In this document: positions 37,888 through 50,258 of the stretch, one piece after another
Layout: each line of letters starts with the position of its first letter
Position numbering within the stretch: position 1 is the first letter of the stretch
Notes under the pieces: model-generated
Seen by the model: the letters and a program-made list of their open reading frames with translations, nothing else
What the model was told of the DNA's origin: nothing
Database searches by the model: none
From: Anastrepha obliqua
Lineage: Eukaryota > Arthropoda > Insecta > Diptera > Tephritidae
Assembly: GCF_027943255.1 (NCBI RefSeq)
Contig: NC_072894.1
Coordinates: 73,013,601 to 73,077,600, forward strand
Direction of reading: 5' to 3'
DNA length: 64,000 bases
Translations under genes and position numbers: made by a program

Positions 37888-39650
37888 CTCATTCGCTCGG
37901 TATTATTGCCACTTGTTTCGCGAATATACGTGATTTCTCACAGAGCGCTCTCTCTCCAATCCAGTTTTGGAGAAGACCCTTTCTTTCTTTGTGGATTATA
38001 AAGAAGTACCAAATTACCTTCGCTAAATCCTTCTGAGTTCATAGCTCGATCAAATCGATGTTTCATCTTATTACTCATTAGCTGGGTATGTTGCCTCACA
38101 CGATTATGTAATTCATTCATGTCACCCTGCAGTATTTCTTAATAACTACCTTCGTCCATTACAGGAGCGAAACCTTTTTCGACCGCTAAATCACCCGCAA
38201 GTCCGACAACGCTTCGAAAGATGGTCCTTGCGGGGGCTTGGCTAGTAGTTTCATGTCCCACTACCTTTCGCAAGCGGCCCTCCAGAGCGCGATTTAATCT
38301 TTCGATCATTCCATCTGATTGGGAATAAAAGGGTGTTGTGCGTGGACTGTAGACTCGAAGTTTCTTCCTTGTTCTGAATATAACTTCAAACCGAGCCACC
38401 CAGTTCTGCATAAAAATCTTAACAATGATTCTGGCCTCTTGGTTTGGTACAGCAGTACAGCATATACTTCTGGGCACTTGCTGAAGTAGACCAATTTGGA
38501 ATCCATTCTCTCCAATTCACCGCTGCTTAATCTTCCCCAGAGTGTTAGTTATACCCAGATGACCGCCGCTTGGCCTATTGTAGAATTTTAGGGCTATTTT
38601 CCACAGGACTTTCTATCGACGTTTAGTTTCAGCTGGTCTCTCTCCAATGTCATCTCGCTTGACCTCTGGCAGCTCGTCAGTTCCATCTGAAATATTTGTT
38701 GCCTGTTGTCACTCCTATAACGTCTCTCTATAGCTGCTATTAGAGTGTCATAGTTACTCCGATCGGCTTCTGCCTGCAATATTTCGGCGGCGAAACTCTT
38801 AAGTGAGTCAACCAAAGAAACGACTTTATATGCAGTTATTCAGTGAATTGTTGTTGTTTTGAACTGGAGCTTTCACTGCACCTACTTCAGCCTAAATCAT
38901 TTGCAGTTTGCGACATTATGTGTGTCTTTTGTGATTCCAGCTGTGATACACATATGCCCTGCTTTTCCGGCTACGAATTTATACGGCGGCCGCTATATCC
39001 GAATGGGTTGAATTGTGACTACCATTCGGAATTCAGAGAGAACGTGGGTTGGAATCTCGGTGAAACACCAAAATGTAGAAAAAGTTTTTTCTAATAGCGG
39101 TGATCCATCGGCAAGCAATGGCAAACCTCCGACTGCATTTCTGCCATGAAAAAGCTCCTCATAAGAAATATCTGCCGTTCGGAGTCGGCTTGAAATTGTG
39201 GGTCCCTCCATTTGTGGAACAACATCAAGAGGAAAGAGAAGCTCGGAAAAACACTCAGAAAGGGTGTACGTGCCAATTATATGTATATATGTAAATACAT
39301 ATATATATATATTTATCTGAAACGAAAACTCCGCGAAAATTTCTGATATCTGTGATGACATTTCCGCTGATATTTACGACGAGTTTTAAGATAACTGCGA
39401 TGGTAGTTGCAGCCCCTGTGATGACATTGGCAATGATATTCGTGGCAACATTTGTGATATTGCAGTCATCATCACATTCATGTTTACTTTGTGTTGCTTA
39501 TATGCCTGTGTTTAACAACTATCATAATTTCTAGATGTCTCGTGCATCTCGTTATTTCTGGCAACTGCGGTCTTGCAGTCTGGTATTCATGCATCTTATT
39601 TACTCTGTTTTTTTTACCAGTTGTTTCGCGAATATTCGTGATTTGTCACA
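37888..39650 (-). pseudogene. Gypsy-type LTR retrotransposon, heavily deleted
   Basis: Minus-strand order: 5' LTR start TGTGACAAATCACGAATATT at 39650, a SINE insertion, a gag fragment (38815-38594, capsid-like), integrase core pieces in two frames (38515-38139, including RTTPFYSQSDGMIERLNRAL), an integrase C-terminal piece (38120-37938), and a 3' LTR start TGTGAGAAATCACGTATATT at 37942 that is cut short after about 55 bp. Protease and reverse transcriptase are missing. No envelope gene is seen. It is not functional. Confidence 0.75.
38983..39290 (+). repeat. tRNA-headed SINE inserted in the gypsy relic
   Basis: Nearly complete copy: GGCGGCCGCTATATCCGAAT head, box B slightly mutated (GGTTGGAATCTC), body, GGGTGTACGTGCCAATTATA tail. 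Confidence 0.85.
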
Positions 39651-40421
39651 ATATATAAATGCTTAAATGTATATAAATGTTAATTAACTGTCAGTCAACA
39701 AAGCGGCCACATTTCTCAACAGAAAGGCTAATTTAGCTAAAGTACATCCAAATTTAAAAAATATATAGGGATGCATGTCCATAAACTCCAAATAAAAGTG
39801 GTTTTTATAGTGAGTTAAAGGAAAATAATTTGTGTATCGCTTAATTAAAACGGCCGCGACTGAATCATTTTCGAAAACTCAAACAAACGTTCAATTTATA
39901 ACTTTTTGTTTTGTTTTTCAATAGTTGCGCAGGCTTGTGACCTTGTGGTATAGTGATCACAGTGTTTCCCTTAATTGAGATGGGTTGAACTTTGGTATTC
40001 AGAATACCAAAACACACAAATTGTGACAAATATCTCAACTGTAACCGCGGCGAATTTCGTGAAGAAGTATTGTGAATCGAAATTAAAAATTGACAACGTA
40101 GCCCCTCAGTTACAAATGATTTCATGTATGTTATCGATATTTTCATAGAGTTGTCACAAAAGGAAAAACTTCGATTTTATCTATCCTTATGTGCATTTTG
40201 ATATATAAGAGTTTTCATTCTGGGTAGATTATCGGAAACGCTAGAAGTATAATTTTTCAATAGGATATAACATTTCGGTTTTGAAAATATAAGTGCATAA
40301 ACTAACAAAGTGTGTATTACAATATACTACATGAAAGCACAAAAGTAATTAGTGATAAGCTGGATTTATTCGGCAACGTCGTTGTGTTTATATATAATAC
40401 ATAAGTTGCGCGATTAAAAGC
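39651..40421 (+). other. Upstream region of the SR-rich gene
   Basis: 770 bp without repeats that I recognise. Likely holds the promoter and 5' leader; the DRE at 40132 supports this. Confidence 0.45.
40132..40139. promoter_or_regulatory. DRE box upstream of the SR-rich gene
   Basis: Perfect TATCGATA, the DREF site of many fly housekeeping promoters, about 290 bp upstream of the ATG at 40422. Confidence 0.55.
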
Positions 40422-43400
40422 ATGTCTGTATTTAGCTGGAAAGAGGACAGTATCAAGACAAATTTATTAATGGAGGAAGGTGATAGCAGCTTAGAGCCAG
40501 GTGAGGTGAAAACTCCTCCACATGGCATTGAAACAACAAAACCGAAAGTAGCCGAGGAAACAATAAAAATGAAATGCAATACATCCCATTATTTACCTCA
40601 CTCTAAATCTGCGTCTAAACAAGAGATCGACAAATGCGCGGAGAAAGTTCGGGCTATACTCGAAATAGACGCGATGAAACGCAAGGAGGAATTGGAGCGT
40701 AGAAAAGAGCAAAAGTCTGAGGCCTCATTGCTCAACAGTACTGCAAGAAAAAAGGACCATAAGAAACATAAAATTCAGAAACGAGGTATGAAATTATTTG
40801 CTATATTGTTAAAATATCAAAATATATATATTTTTTTACAACACAGAGCCCAAAAATGTGAGCCTTGGTGAAAGTAAAACCGAAAAAATTAAAGATGCTG
40901 TCATAACAAAAACTAAAAACAAGAAAAGTAAACACGAAGACCATAACAGCTATTCTAGGCACCCTACTGCCGAGACATGTGAAAGTATGCGACCCATTCG
41001 CAGTGCTACGTCACTGTCAATGTTACCACAGTTGAATTTTGTTACAGCAGTGTCTAACGCATCGCCTAATTTTTCTCGTCGATTTTCAGACTTAAATAAT
41101 CCTACAACTTATCGTTCATTTAATCCATTTATGAGGAATTACCGCACTGATTTTCGCCATAGAGGCAACAATTTTGTTACACACAATCGTACACGTTTCT
41201 CGAGATACCGTTCCCAGTATATTTCTGGCTCATTTCATGCACCTGCAGAAGAACCAAATCATTCATCACCTCCACATAACAATGTACCATATTCTCAATT
41301 GTTGTAAGTCTAGAAAACATTTTTAATAAAAATTACTTTATAATTAACAACTCTTAATTTAGGTGGACCAAAACAAAGCCATCTATATCTTACGCATTAA
41401 ATCTACATGAGCACGATGTAGTACCATACAAGAGGAATAGTTCGGAGATCAGTGTTCAGAAAAAGAAAAAATATAAAAAGTCGAAGGAGCGGGAAGGGAG
41501 CAATAAATCAAGTCCAAAGAGTAGTCGTAAATCAAGTAAAAGGAAGAAAATCAGAAAAATCCGTGAAACCTTGCAGCCAGTAAAGAATCAAATGATTTCT
41601 CCAAGTCACGAGTCAGCCGTTCTAACAACTGATAATAGGGTATATACAACTGCTTTTGTAAACAAAGCAACAGAAAACTCGGATTGCACGGCGAAAAAAG
41701 GCGATACTCCAAAGCAATGCTCTATTATACTATATGAATCTGATAAAGCAATTTCAGAACGTTTAGAATCTAAAACAGAACACTCGAAGTTGGTAGATAA
41801 AGCTAGCGGGGACTCGGCTAGATCACAGGTACTGGATATGTTCGCAAGTTTAACTCCACCGAAGCAAAAATCGCCACCCATAGATTTTAAGATCTCTTTA
41901 AACACTTCATCGAACTTACAAATAACAAACAAGCTCCAAGAAATTCAAGATCGCATTGACAAACTACTTGAAGACGATGAGCTTAAACTGGAAGCCATAC
42001 AGGCAACTAAGGATAAATTATTACAAAAATCCCGAGAGCATGCAGAAAATATCAATTCAAGCAAATCTTCAAAGCAAACTAAGATTTTAAGTCCTTTAAA
42101 TAATAGTTTGCCCTTAAATATCGTTAAATCACATGATAAATTAATAGATACTAGTTTTGTGTCTAAATCTTCCTTTAGTGCTAAATCGAAAGACAAATCT
42201 CCATTAGATATTTTCAGTGATACTAAAAAGGATAATCGAAAACAATATACAAAAGGAGAAAAAGAATTGACAGCTACTAAAACCTTACATTCCAAAATTC
42301 TGCACAGCACAACTCCCAACGTAAAACAGCGAAACGAAAAACGTTCTATAAATACAAAAGTGAAATCTAGCAAGAATAAAATATTCGTATTGAAAAAAGA
42401 TTTATTGGAAGATTCTCCTAGTAATCTTACTAATTCTACAACATGTGCTATGGATGGCAGCCCAGATACCGATGACTACTCGGACAATTGGGAAAATGAT
42501 GATGAAGAATTAGATATGAGCTCTGCATTTCAAAATATAAATCAATTAGAGTTATCTAAAAATACTAAAAACGTTCATAATATTAAATCTAGTCCATCGT
42601 CAAGTTTGATCGATAGTGTAGACTCCGAATCTAATTCAAAAATGCAAAGTACAACTCCTAAAAATTCTCCCCCTCAACAACGGTTATCACCTAAGTTAAG
42701 TTACACGCCTAGAGAATCCCCTAAAGCACACATTGACAACCAAGAAACAGACGAATTGCAGCGATTATATAATCAATTCATTAAAAGTGTTGAGAATGCT
42801 AATATAAAAATTGAAGAGTCGAATGGAAATGATACGTATATTGAGATAAAAACGGAGAAAGAAAATGAAAACGAGGCGTTATCTGCATCATCCGCCTCCT
42901 ATTCCTCATCGTCCTCATCAACATCTGACACAAGTATTTCATCATCAGGATCATCCAGTACTACGAGCTCAAGTGATTCCGCTTCAGATGATAGTAATGA
43001 TACTGACATGCTTCAAAACAATATTTCACATTTTGCTTGTACCGATGAAATCGCAATAGATGACAATAATGCGCCTCCGGATAAAGAGAAAACAAAGCAG
43101 TTATTAACTCCGAAAGAAGAATCTAAACCAAATGTCGTAAAAGATTTGAAAAAGTTGGAAAACCTTGAAGCTAACTTATTACGAATACAAATGATGCGTG
43201 CTAATTATGATTCAGCTGATGAAATAAGCGACGAATTACTCAAAATGGAAAAGCTTTTTTTACATGAAAAAAATATAATTTTAAATAAGTTTATGGGCAC
43301 CTCAATAAGCAAATCGGAAAAGAAAGAAAAACAAGATAATGAGTTGGATACTCCAATACAGTCATCAATTGAATCACTACAAACGGCATCATTATCGAAA

Positions 43401-46400
43401 GGGCAGTTTGTGCAGTCTATGCAAAAGTTGCAAAACAAAGATGATAAGAACCAGGTATCAAATATATTTGATACAAACCGAGAAGTAATTAAATTGACTA
43501 TATCCCCTGTAAAGTTACCTAAAACGTCTGCTATATTCGAGGCAGACAATGATATGGAAATCACCAAACAAGCAATAGAAACTTGTGAAAAAACGAATTC
43601 AGCAGTAAAACCACCAAAGCCAATGAAAGAAGTTGCAATAGTCAAGCCAATAATGGAGACTAAAGAACCGTCATCTGTTCATCATCAGAAACGCCGTCGA
43701 TCTCCATTGCCAACACATCATGCTCTGCAGTCAAGATCTCGTTCGCGGCGAGGAAGAGTACGTTCACTGTCTGTGAGTCCCTCAAGAAATAATAGCGGAC
43801 GTTGTGCATCTCCTCAAAGACGTGGTTTTTTGAAACAATCGCGCAACAGAAATTATGAACGGCGGAGTCGAAGTCGTAGCCCTAGTGTTATTCGATCTCT
43901 TAGTCGGCGCTCGGGTGATATAAGTCCCAGTTCCCGTAAACGGCGAACGATTTTAAATGTAGACGACCGATCTCGGAAACACTCTCCTCGACGCGATTCT
44001 CGCTCCCGCTCCCGGTCACCATCTTCGCCTCACCCTCGACATCGCTCCGATCGATACTCTCGGTCGCCTTTGCCGTTCAAACCACCTTCACCACCCACAG
44101 ACCCTCATTTATCGCCGCCAAGTAATATACAACGAAGCAGTTTATCACCTGTAAGACGTTTACGTTCTATTTCCCGTTCACCGAGGAAAATAACTGTTTC
44201 ACCAGCTACTAAATCCCATGAAAGCGACAGGCATCGTTCATTATCGCCAAAGCATAGGCTTTATAAACAGCATTCGTCACAACAAAGCAATACCTCTTAT
44301 TACTTTAATCATTCACCAAGTCGAATATCCTTGGATGCGCGTATAAATATCGTTCTCAATGGACCGTCATCTAGCCATAATGATAGTAATAGCATCACGA
44401 CTTACGAAGATTACAGTCAATATGGGCAGTATGGACCCGCTACGTATATGTCGTTACCAAGTGATTCAAATAGCTTTTACACAAATCAATATGTGCCAAT
44501 GGCAAATACTGGTGCAACAGTTCCACAAAGTAATATCAGCCAGCACACATATTCGAATTTAACTACTATAGGTAATGATGAATCGGAATTATTTTCTTCA
44601 ATGCCACACCACGTCAACGTGAATGCAACGAACTTCTATTACAATCGATTTGGTACCCAGCCATTTGGTTTAAATCAACCATCACCATTGCTTAAGGAAC
44701 TTCCAAAAGCTACTGTAGCAGTACAAAAAGGAAATGTCCTTGAAATCGTGCCATGTAGTGACTTGCTTCCCAACAATATAGCAGAAAATACAAATGAAAA
44801 TGAAAATCATAATAAAAAAGGAAGTTCCAAACAAGAAGATATAGAAGAAGCAGCAAGCTCTAACTCTGAGAAACGCAAACGCAGCATTTTAAAACCTTTG
44901 GATGAGGAAACTAATTCCCTGCGAAATGTTTTTGTCGGGTAAGTAAATGTAACACTTATATTTTGGGTTGGTTCACCTTGTAGGGGCAGAAGTCCTTATC
45001 AATTTTCGATTTGCATCCTAAGACATGGGTAAACATAGAATTTCGACCTGAAAGTCTATGGTCTTTTAAGGTCTCTTTACAAGACTTTATTTACATATAC
45101 ATATATATTTATATATATGAATTATGATAACTACCCACCAATCAGATTCTCGCCGTATTTTATGTTAAGTTTATTTTTTTATTATGTGGCTACTACCTAC
45201 TGTCTTGTTTCACAAGTTAAGTATATTACAATAAAATAATGAGGGTATTGATTTTCGAGGAATATTAGTAAATCCCATTAGTTTTTAAAGGACACGGAAA
45301 CCTGACATATTTCTTTGGGGTATTTTTTGTTGTTCTGAACAGAAAATGCAACAGATACAAAAAGTGCTCGGAAGTACATAGTTTCCGATAATATAAGATA
45401 TTAGTAAGAATATAGCAATTTTTTTGAATGGTAGTGAGTAAACTTTTATCTCGTATGAGTACGTATGTATTTACATATACAAACTGTTCAGATTTATATA
45501 TTTTTCTTTTACTTTGTACAGAGCATCAAAGAAGAAGAAAGTGAACTTCGAAGATGGAGTTTTCCCTAACCATAATAGTGACGAAGAAGACCGTAAAGTA
45601 ATAGAAGCTAAAATACGTGTAAAGATGCGACGATTGAGAAAGAAACTTGGCGTAACACCACCATGTCACAATTTGATCGAAGATAAAGCTCGCAAGGAGA
45701 GGCAAAAGGCCGACACCGATAAGAAAGCTCCACCGCCACCTCCAAATGGATTTGCACCGCCAAACTTGGAACAGCCAATTTATTTACGAACTCATACACC
45801 AACTCCTCTATTATATTTTCATTTTGACGGAGTTGTACATTCAATGTACGTTTCACAAATGGAAAGACCAATTCCACCTCGCCTTCTTAATCAAAAATGT
45901 TTACCATCGAGCAATATTAATGTAGTTTCACAACATACTGATTCGCAATCTCCATTGTACATGCAATCGCCAATTAGTGCGGGAGCTCCACATTTGCATG
46001 CAAGTAAAAAAGATCCCATCGCAACATTCACGCGATTGAATCGAACTGAAAATATTTCACCAAAGGCAATTCCTTCAACAACGGCATTGCAACAAGCTGC
46101 TGGCAGTCCTAAAATAAACTATAAAATGTATTCTCCAATCGAAAGTATACACCACACAGAAATCGGTAGCTCAGCATTACCGAGTACGTCACCTAACAGC
46201 ATAAAGGGAAACACTATCCATATAATTTCATCAACGGCGATAGCAAATCATTTCTTGCCGAAGCGTCAGGAATCACCAAAAGATCCTGTTAGTGCCCGTA
46301 CAAATATGTCAATGGGATTACTACCTGTGCCCACAACTCACCCTTCTATGGCGCAAAATAGTGGAGTTGCACAGCACACGCGTATTCCGGTAATCGGCGT

Positions 46401-46767
46401 TCCTCCAACAGTAATTCCTAAAGTGGGTTCCTCTATATCAGAACAATTTATGGGTGGATTTGCATCTACAATGATACAAAACTGTCACCAACCAGTAAAT
46501 AATCAAAATTACTTGGTGCCTCCAATAGTAGCCCACACGAATAATCCACATATGCCCGGTGCTGTACAACAATATTTCAATACACCCGTTCAACGTATGC
46601 ATAGGCCATTTCAAAATTTTATGGCTCAGCAAGCCCAACCCAGCCCTATTGCGCCAAATTTGCCTATGTATCACATGGTAGAACCCATTGAAACAACAAA
46701 TGCTGATCTAGATAAATTCGCTAACCCTCAAAATATGGCAATTCCGTACAGTTATAAAGGACCGTAA
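40422..46767 (+). CDS. Large serine/arginine-rich nuclear protein, unnamed
   Basis: Not recognised by name. Four exons (40422-40785, 40847-41303, 41363-44938, 45522-46767) join in frame to 1,880 aa. The N-terminus reads as acidic then lysine-rich with a short helical stretch (about 75-110). Most of the protein is low-complexity and rich in Ser, Lys and Asn. A serine tract with acidic residues lies at about 780-824, an RS-rich region (repeated SRSRS, SPSR, RRS) at about 1047-1240, and a Gln/Pro/Asn-rich C-terminal tail follows. Two stretches look constrained rather than simple: one near nt 44590-44760 and the exon 4 start KKKKVNFEDGVFP followed by a basic helix RVKMRRLRKKLGV. RS regions of this kind occur in splicing and transcription-linked nuclear proteins, so a nuclear role is an inference. 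An AATAAA lies 39 nt after the stop and a DRE box lies about 290 bp upstream of the ATG. Confidence 0.88.
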
Positions 46768-46805
46768 AAATAAGTGGATATTTTACTAAATTTTTAAAAT
46801 ATATG

Positions 46806-46811
46806 AATAAA
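46806..46811 (+). terminator. Polyadenylation signal of the SR-rich gene
   Basis: AATAAA 39 nt after the stop codon at 46767. Confidence 0.5.
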
Positions 46812-47480
46812 ATATATATTATATTTGTAAATTAGTGGGATTACTAGTAAAACGAGTTCTTTATTCAAATTAAAGGTGTACTATACATTTAATCGCCTTA
46901 GATTGAACCAATACATAGAATATATTGAAATTATACCCCATACGTGTCATATATTACCCTGGAAATGAACTTATGATAGAAATGTCGATAGGCACTTAAC
47001 AAAACTTTCCCAAAACAAATTAATATTTTGTTAAATCACCAAATCGATTTTATTACACTTCTGAAAATCTGAACAAAACTTTCTCAGCATTATTAACACA
47101 ACATGTCTGAAAACATTAAGCGACCTTTACGGCTCTTTTACATGTACATTTCAAAATATGAAGCATGTTACTACACTTTTTTTAGATTTTGCGTAGACTT
47201 AAAGGAAACAAAAATTAAATAATATTACTCCTTCTCCCAGGTAGGTAGGGAAAATGAGCTAAGTAGTTGACAATTCCATGTCAGCCGGTTCTACGTATCG
47301 GAATGACTCGGGTTTTTCACTTGACACTTGATTCTCTTCGTCTTTCACTCTACACGAAATATCTGACTCCAACTACACATCAGCATGTATTCCACAGAGT
47401 GCACAGCACTCACTGCCATAAACACCCAGATCAACGGTGGGCTTAACCAAAATCGACCGAATTGGATAGAATCAGCTGAT

Positions 47481-47865
47481 GGGCTGACGTCACTTGGGAT
47501 GTGTTAAAACGCGAAAAAATCAATCAATGACAATTCCTTGCTGTCTGAACAATGATTGATTGGATGAGTGTGTGAATATTTTGAATTCGCCTGGCGATAA
47601 TATTGTTTAGTGATATACGAAAAAAAAATTAACACGATCTTCGCTCATATTGCTTCTTTGCTATTAAGGAACGACTGATTGGACGAGTGTGTGAATATAT
47701 TATATATTAAATGATATACGATTGTGTTAGTAATATACGAATAAAAATCAACACAGTTTTCGCTCATATTGCTTCGTTGCTACCTAAACAACCACTGATT
47801 GGGTGAGTAGATAAACACATGATCGTGCAGAATCCAGCTGAATCTCCCAAGTGACGTGGCAGCCG
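47481..47865. mobile_element. Inverted-repeat element with an internal minisatellite
   Basis: Ends carry ACGTCACTTGGGA, inverted at the right (TCCCAAGTGACGT, 47845-47857). The interior has three diverged tandem units with TGATTGG at 47557, 47676 and 47796 (period 119-120 bp), each with GCTCATATTGCTTC. A related end (ACGTGGCAGCCGAAGTTAC) occurs at about 36891. Confidence 0.7.
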
Positions 47866-48479
47866 AAATTCCCCTCACAATTTTCTTCTTACCATAGTAA
47901 AAGAGCAAGCCTAAACGTAATAAGAATTTATTGGTCGCAGTCAAAATAAATGATAATAGTACACCAAATCACAAACATCCATAATCCATGCTAATATCTA
48001 TTTTTAAAGACCACGAACCATTTTTGAAGTGAAAACTTCTTTAGAATCGTTGGGAGTGATTTGAGACTCGATGAAACGAAAAAAGCGACACTACGAAGCG
48101 TTATATGTTGATATTCGTATATGTGTGTGGCTGCGTACTGTTGAGCCACGCTAGTATAGTGAGTATTGTAGTATGTATACTACACTGCCTATTACTTGCT
48201 TTGGTGTTTAGTTCAAGCGTCATACGTATATTTGTATGTATGCTAGTACGTATGTGTGCGCGCCTTCGTATTACGGAGCCACGGTGAGCGAGATGGCATT
48301 ATGTATACCTATACTACACTACCTAATATTTGTTTAGACCAAGCAACCTACGAATGTTTGTGTCTACGTCTGTGTAATATACGCGTTACGACGCTCATAA
48401 TAGCAACTGCGTGTGCTGTATTGCGTCCGTATTTTTATATTCGTAAATATTTTCATTTTTAAATATTTACCGCAATTCC

Positions 48480-49022
48480 AGCGGTGTTGCAATATACCAC
48501 AATCAAAATGACGGTGCTCGTATTGTAACTCCACAGATAAATCTGAATGCACATCAACCAGAATCACTGTCTGTTCAGCTCTCTAAAGTGGAAGAAATAT
48601 GTGCATGCGAAACCAGATTGAGCAATGGAAAAACAGTTTTAATTGTGGCAATTTATATTTCACCGAATCAATCAATAAATATCATCACGGAATTCATTCA
48701 CGAAAATTTAATAAAGTATACACCAGAAGTATAGCGGATACTTAGAAAAGATTACGATAAAGTTCCAATGATTTTAAGTGGCGATTTTAACGTAAATTTT
48801 GCATTGGACACAGCGGTTCCTTTAATTGACTTTCTCAATACAACATTCAATTTAAAAATGTGTAACAATCGCACTGAATCGACAACACGATCAAAAACAA
48901 CAATTGACGCGGTATTTCAAAGATATGTTGACAACATCGAAACCAAAGCATTTGTATCATATTTTAGCTATCATAAGTCACTCGTATCATTTGTTGAAAT
49001 TGAAAACATTGAGGATGAATAA
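48480..49022 (+). pseudogene. Endonuclease domain of a Helitron-type (Helentron) element
   Basis: Reads GVAIYHNQNDGARIV, then TVLIVAIYISPNQS, one in-frame stop at about 48734, then VPMILSGDFNVNFA and TTIDAVFQRYVDN with YFSYHKSLVSF to the stop at 49022. GDFNVN and the late His fit an apurinic-type endonuclease/exonuclease fold. I know this C-terminal form from arthropod Helitron-like polyproteins; the helicase is absent here. Confidence 0.65.
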
Positions 49023-49934
49023 TGAAAATAAAATATGAACTTTATAGCAATACTGCTGCTTTCGTCTCATTCTCTCTCAGTTTGTTTTAAGGAAGGTTTC
49101 ACTTCTATCGCGTCTAACCGTTAGACTAGTATTTTATTTTTTTTTTTCACTGCACCATGTGGCTCGGGAGTTTATCCTTAATTATTGTCGCACATTGGAA
49201 ACTAAAATTATATCCATGCATGAAAATTTATAGCTGCATATAAATCCAAGTTTCGTACTTTACACAAAAATTAGAAAATTTCCACAAGCTTTTCATCTTA
49301 ATACCATGGTTTTTAGTTAGAATATCCAGAAAAATGTTTGGTATGCAGTTTAACCTGAAATTTTTAGTATAATAAAATACAAGTTTGAATTTGCTAAAAT
49401 ATTATGTTGGTTTTATGGAGATACGCGTTTTGATATCTACTTAATACCTAATAAAAATATAAACGGTTTGTGAAAAAGATTTTTGGAATTGAGGTGAATG
49501 CATTAACATCATAATCTCTTAATTAAACTGCGACAATTCAGTTCGCACAGTTTATATGATAATTTCGTCGCCTTAAGTTTTTCACGATCAGGTAATACCA
49601 AGGCGAATGCATAGAAGGTGACTTCAATAGAGCAACAACACAAGGATGCATCCTTCGAATTCGTTGTGTCGTCAGGCCCTATGAATAATTATGAATTAAT
49701 TACTTATTTGTGAAGAGGAAGAGTAGGCGAAAGCAATAGAACCAACGAAACACAAGGAATTATAGGCCCACAAACACACTTTCTTGTCACGGCGCCTTCC
49801 GCATAAAAACGCAAACAAACTGCATTCATTTATATTTATTTGTGCATTCACATTTTAACACGCGACAGTTCGTTTTCATCAGTCTGTTTAGTTGAAATCT
49901 CATAATTCCCAATATTGACAAGCCATTCACTGAA
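49023..49934. other. Intergenic stretch, no gene seen
   Basis: AT-rich sequence between the endonuclease relic and a repeat B copy. I recognise nothing in it. Confidence 0.5.
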
Positions 49935-50018
49935 TTTTTGCTGGAGTGACAGTCCTTGGCCGGATATAAATTCGGGTCGTTTCGGTAACGTAGAACCTAC
50001 TGTCGTGGAAACTGGAAT
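49935..50018 (+). repeat. Dispersed repeat B
   Basis: GCTGGAGTGACAGTCCTTGG core, GGGTCGTTTCGGTAACGTAG and ACTGTCGTGGAAAC end, about 240 bp upstream of the FIGNL1 start. Confidence 0.8.
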
Positions 50019-50258
50019 TCTTGCTCCTTTTATTTGTTTTGTATTCGAAAGGGACCTCACGTATGATTTGTCAAAATCATGAAAAATAAAGTTACGGTTT
50101 TGGGAAGACGCCACCAACAGTACTCAATTCGCCTTGTGTAAATGTTTTTTCTCTAGTGCTATCACCTTGTTTAGATTCGTCTTGGTTTGCATGTTTCGAA
50201 GTAACATTTGAATTTAATTGTAATTGAAAATGTATAATTATACCGTGCATTAAGTAAA

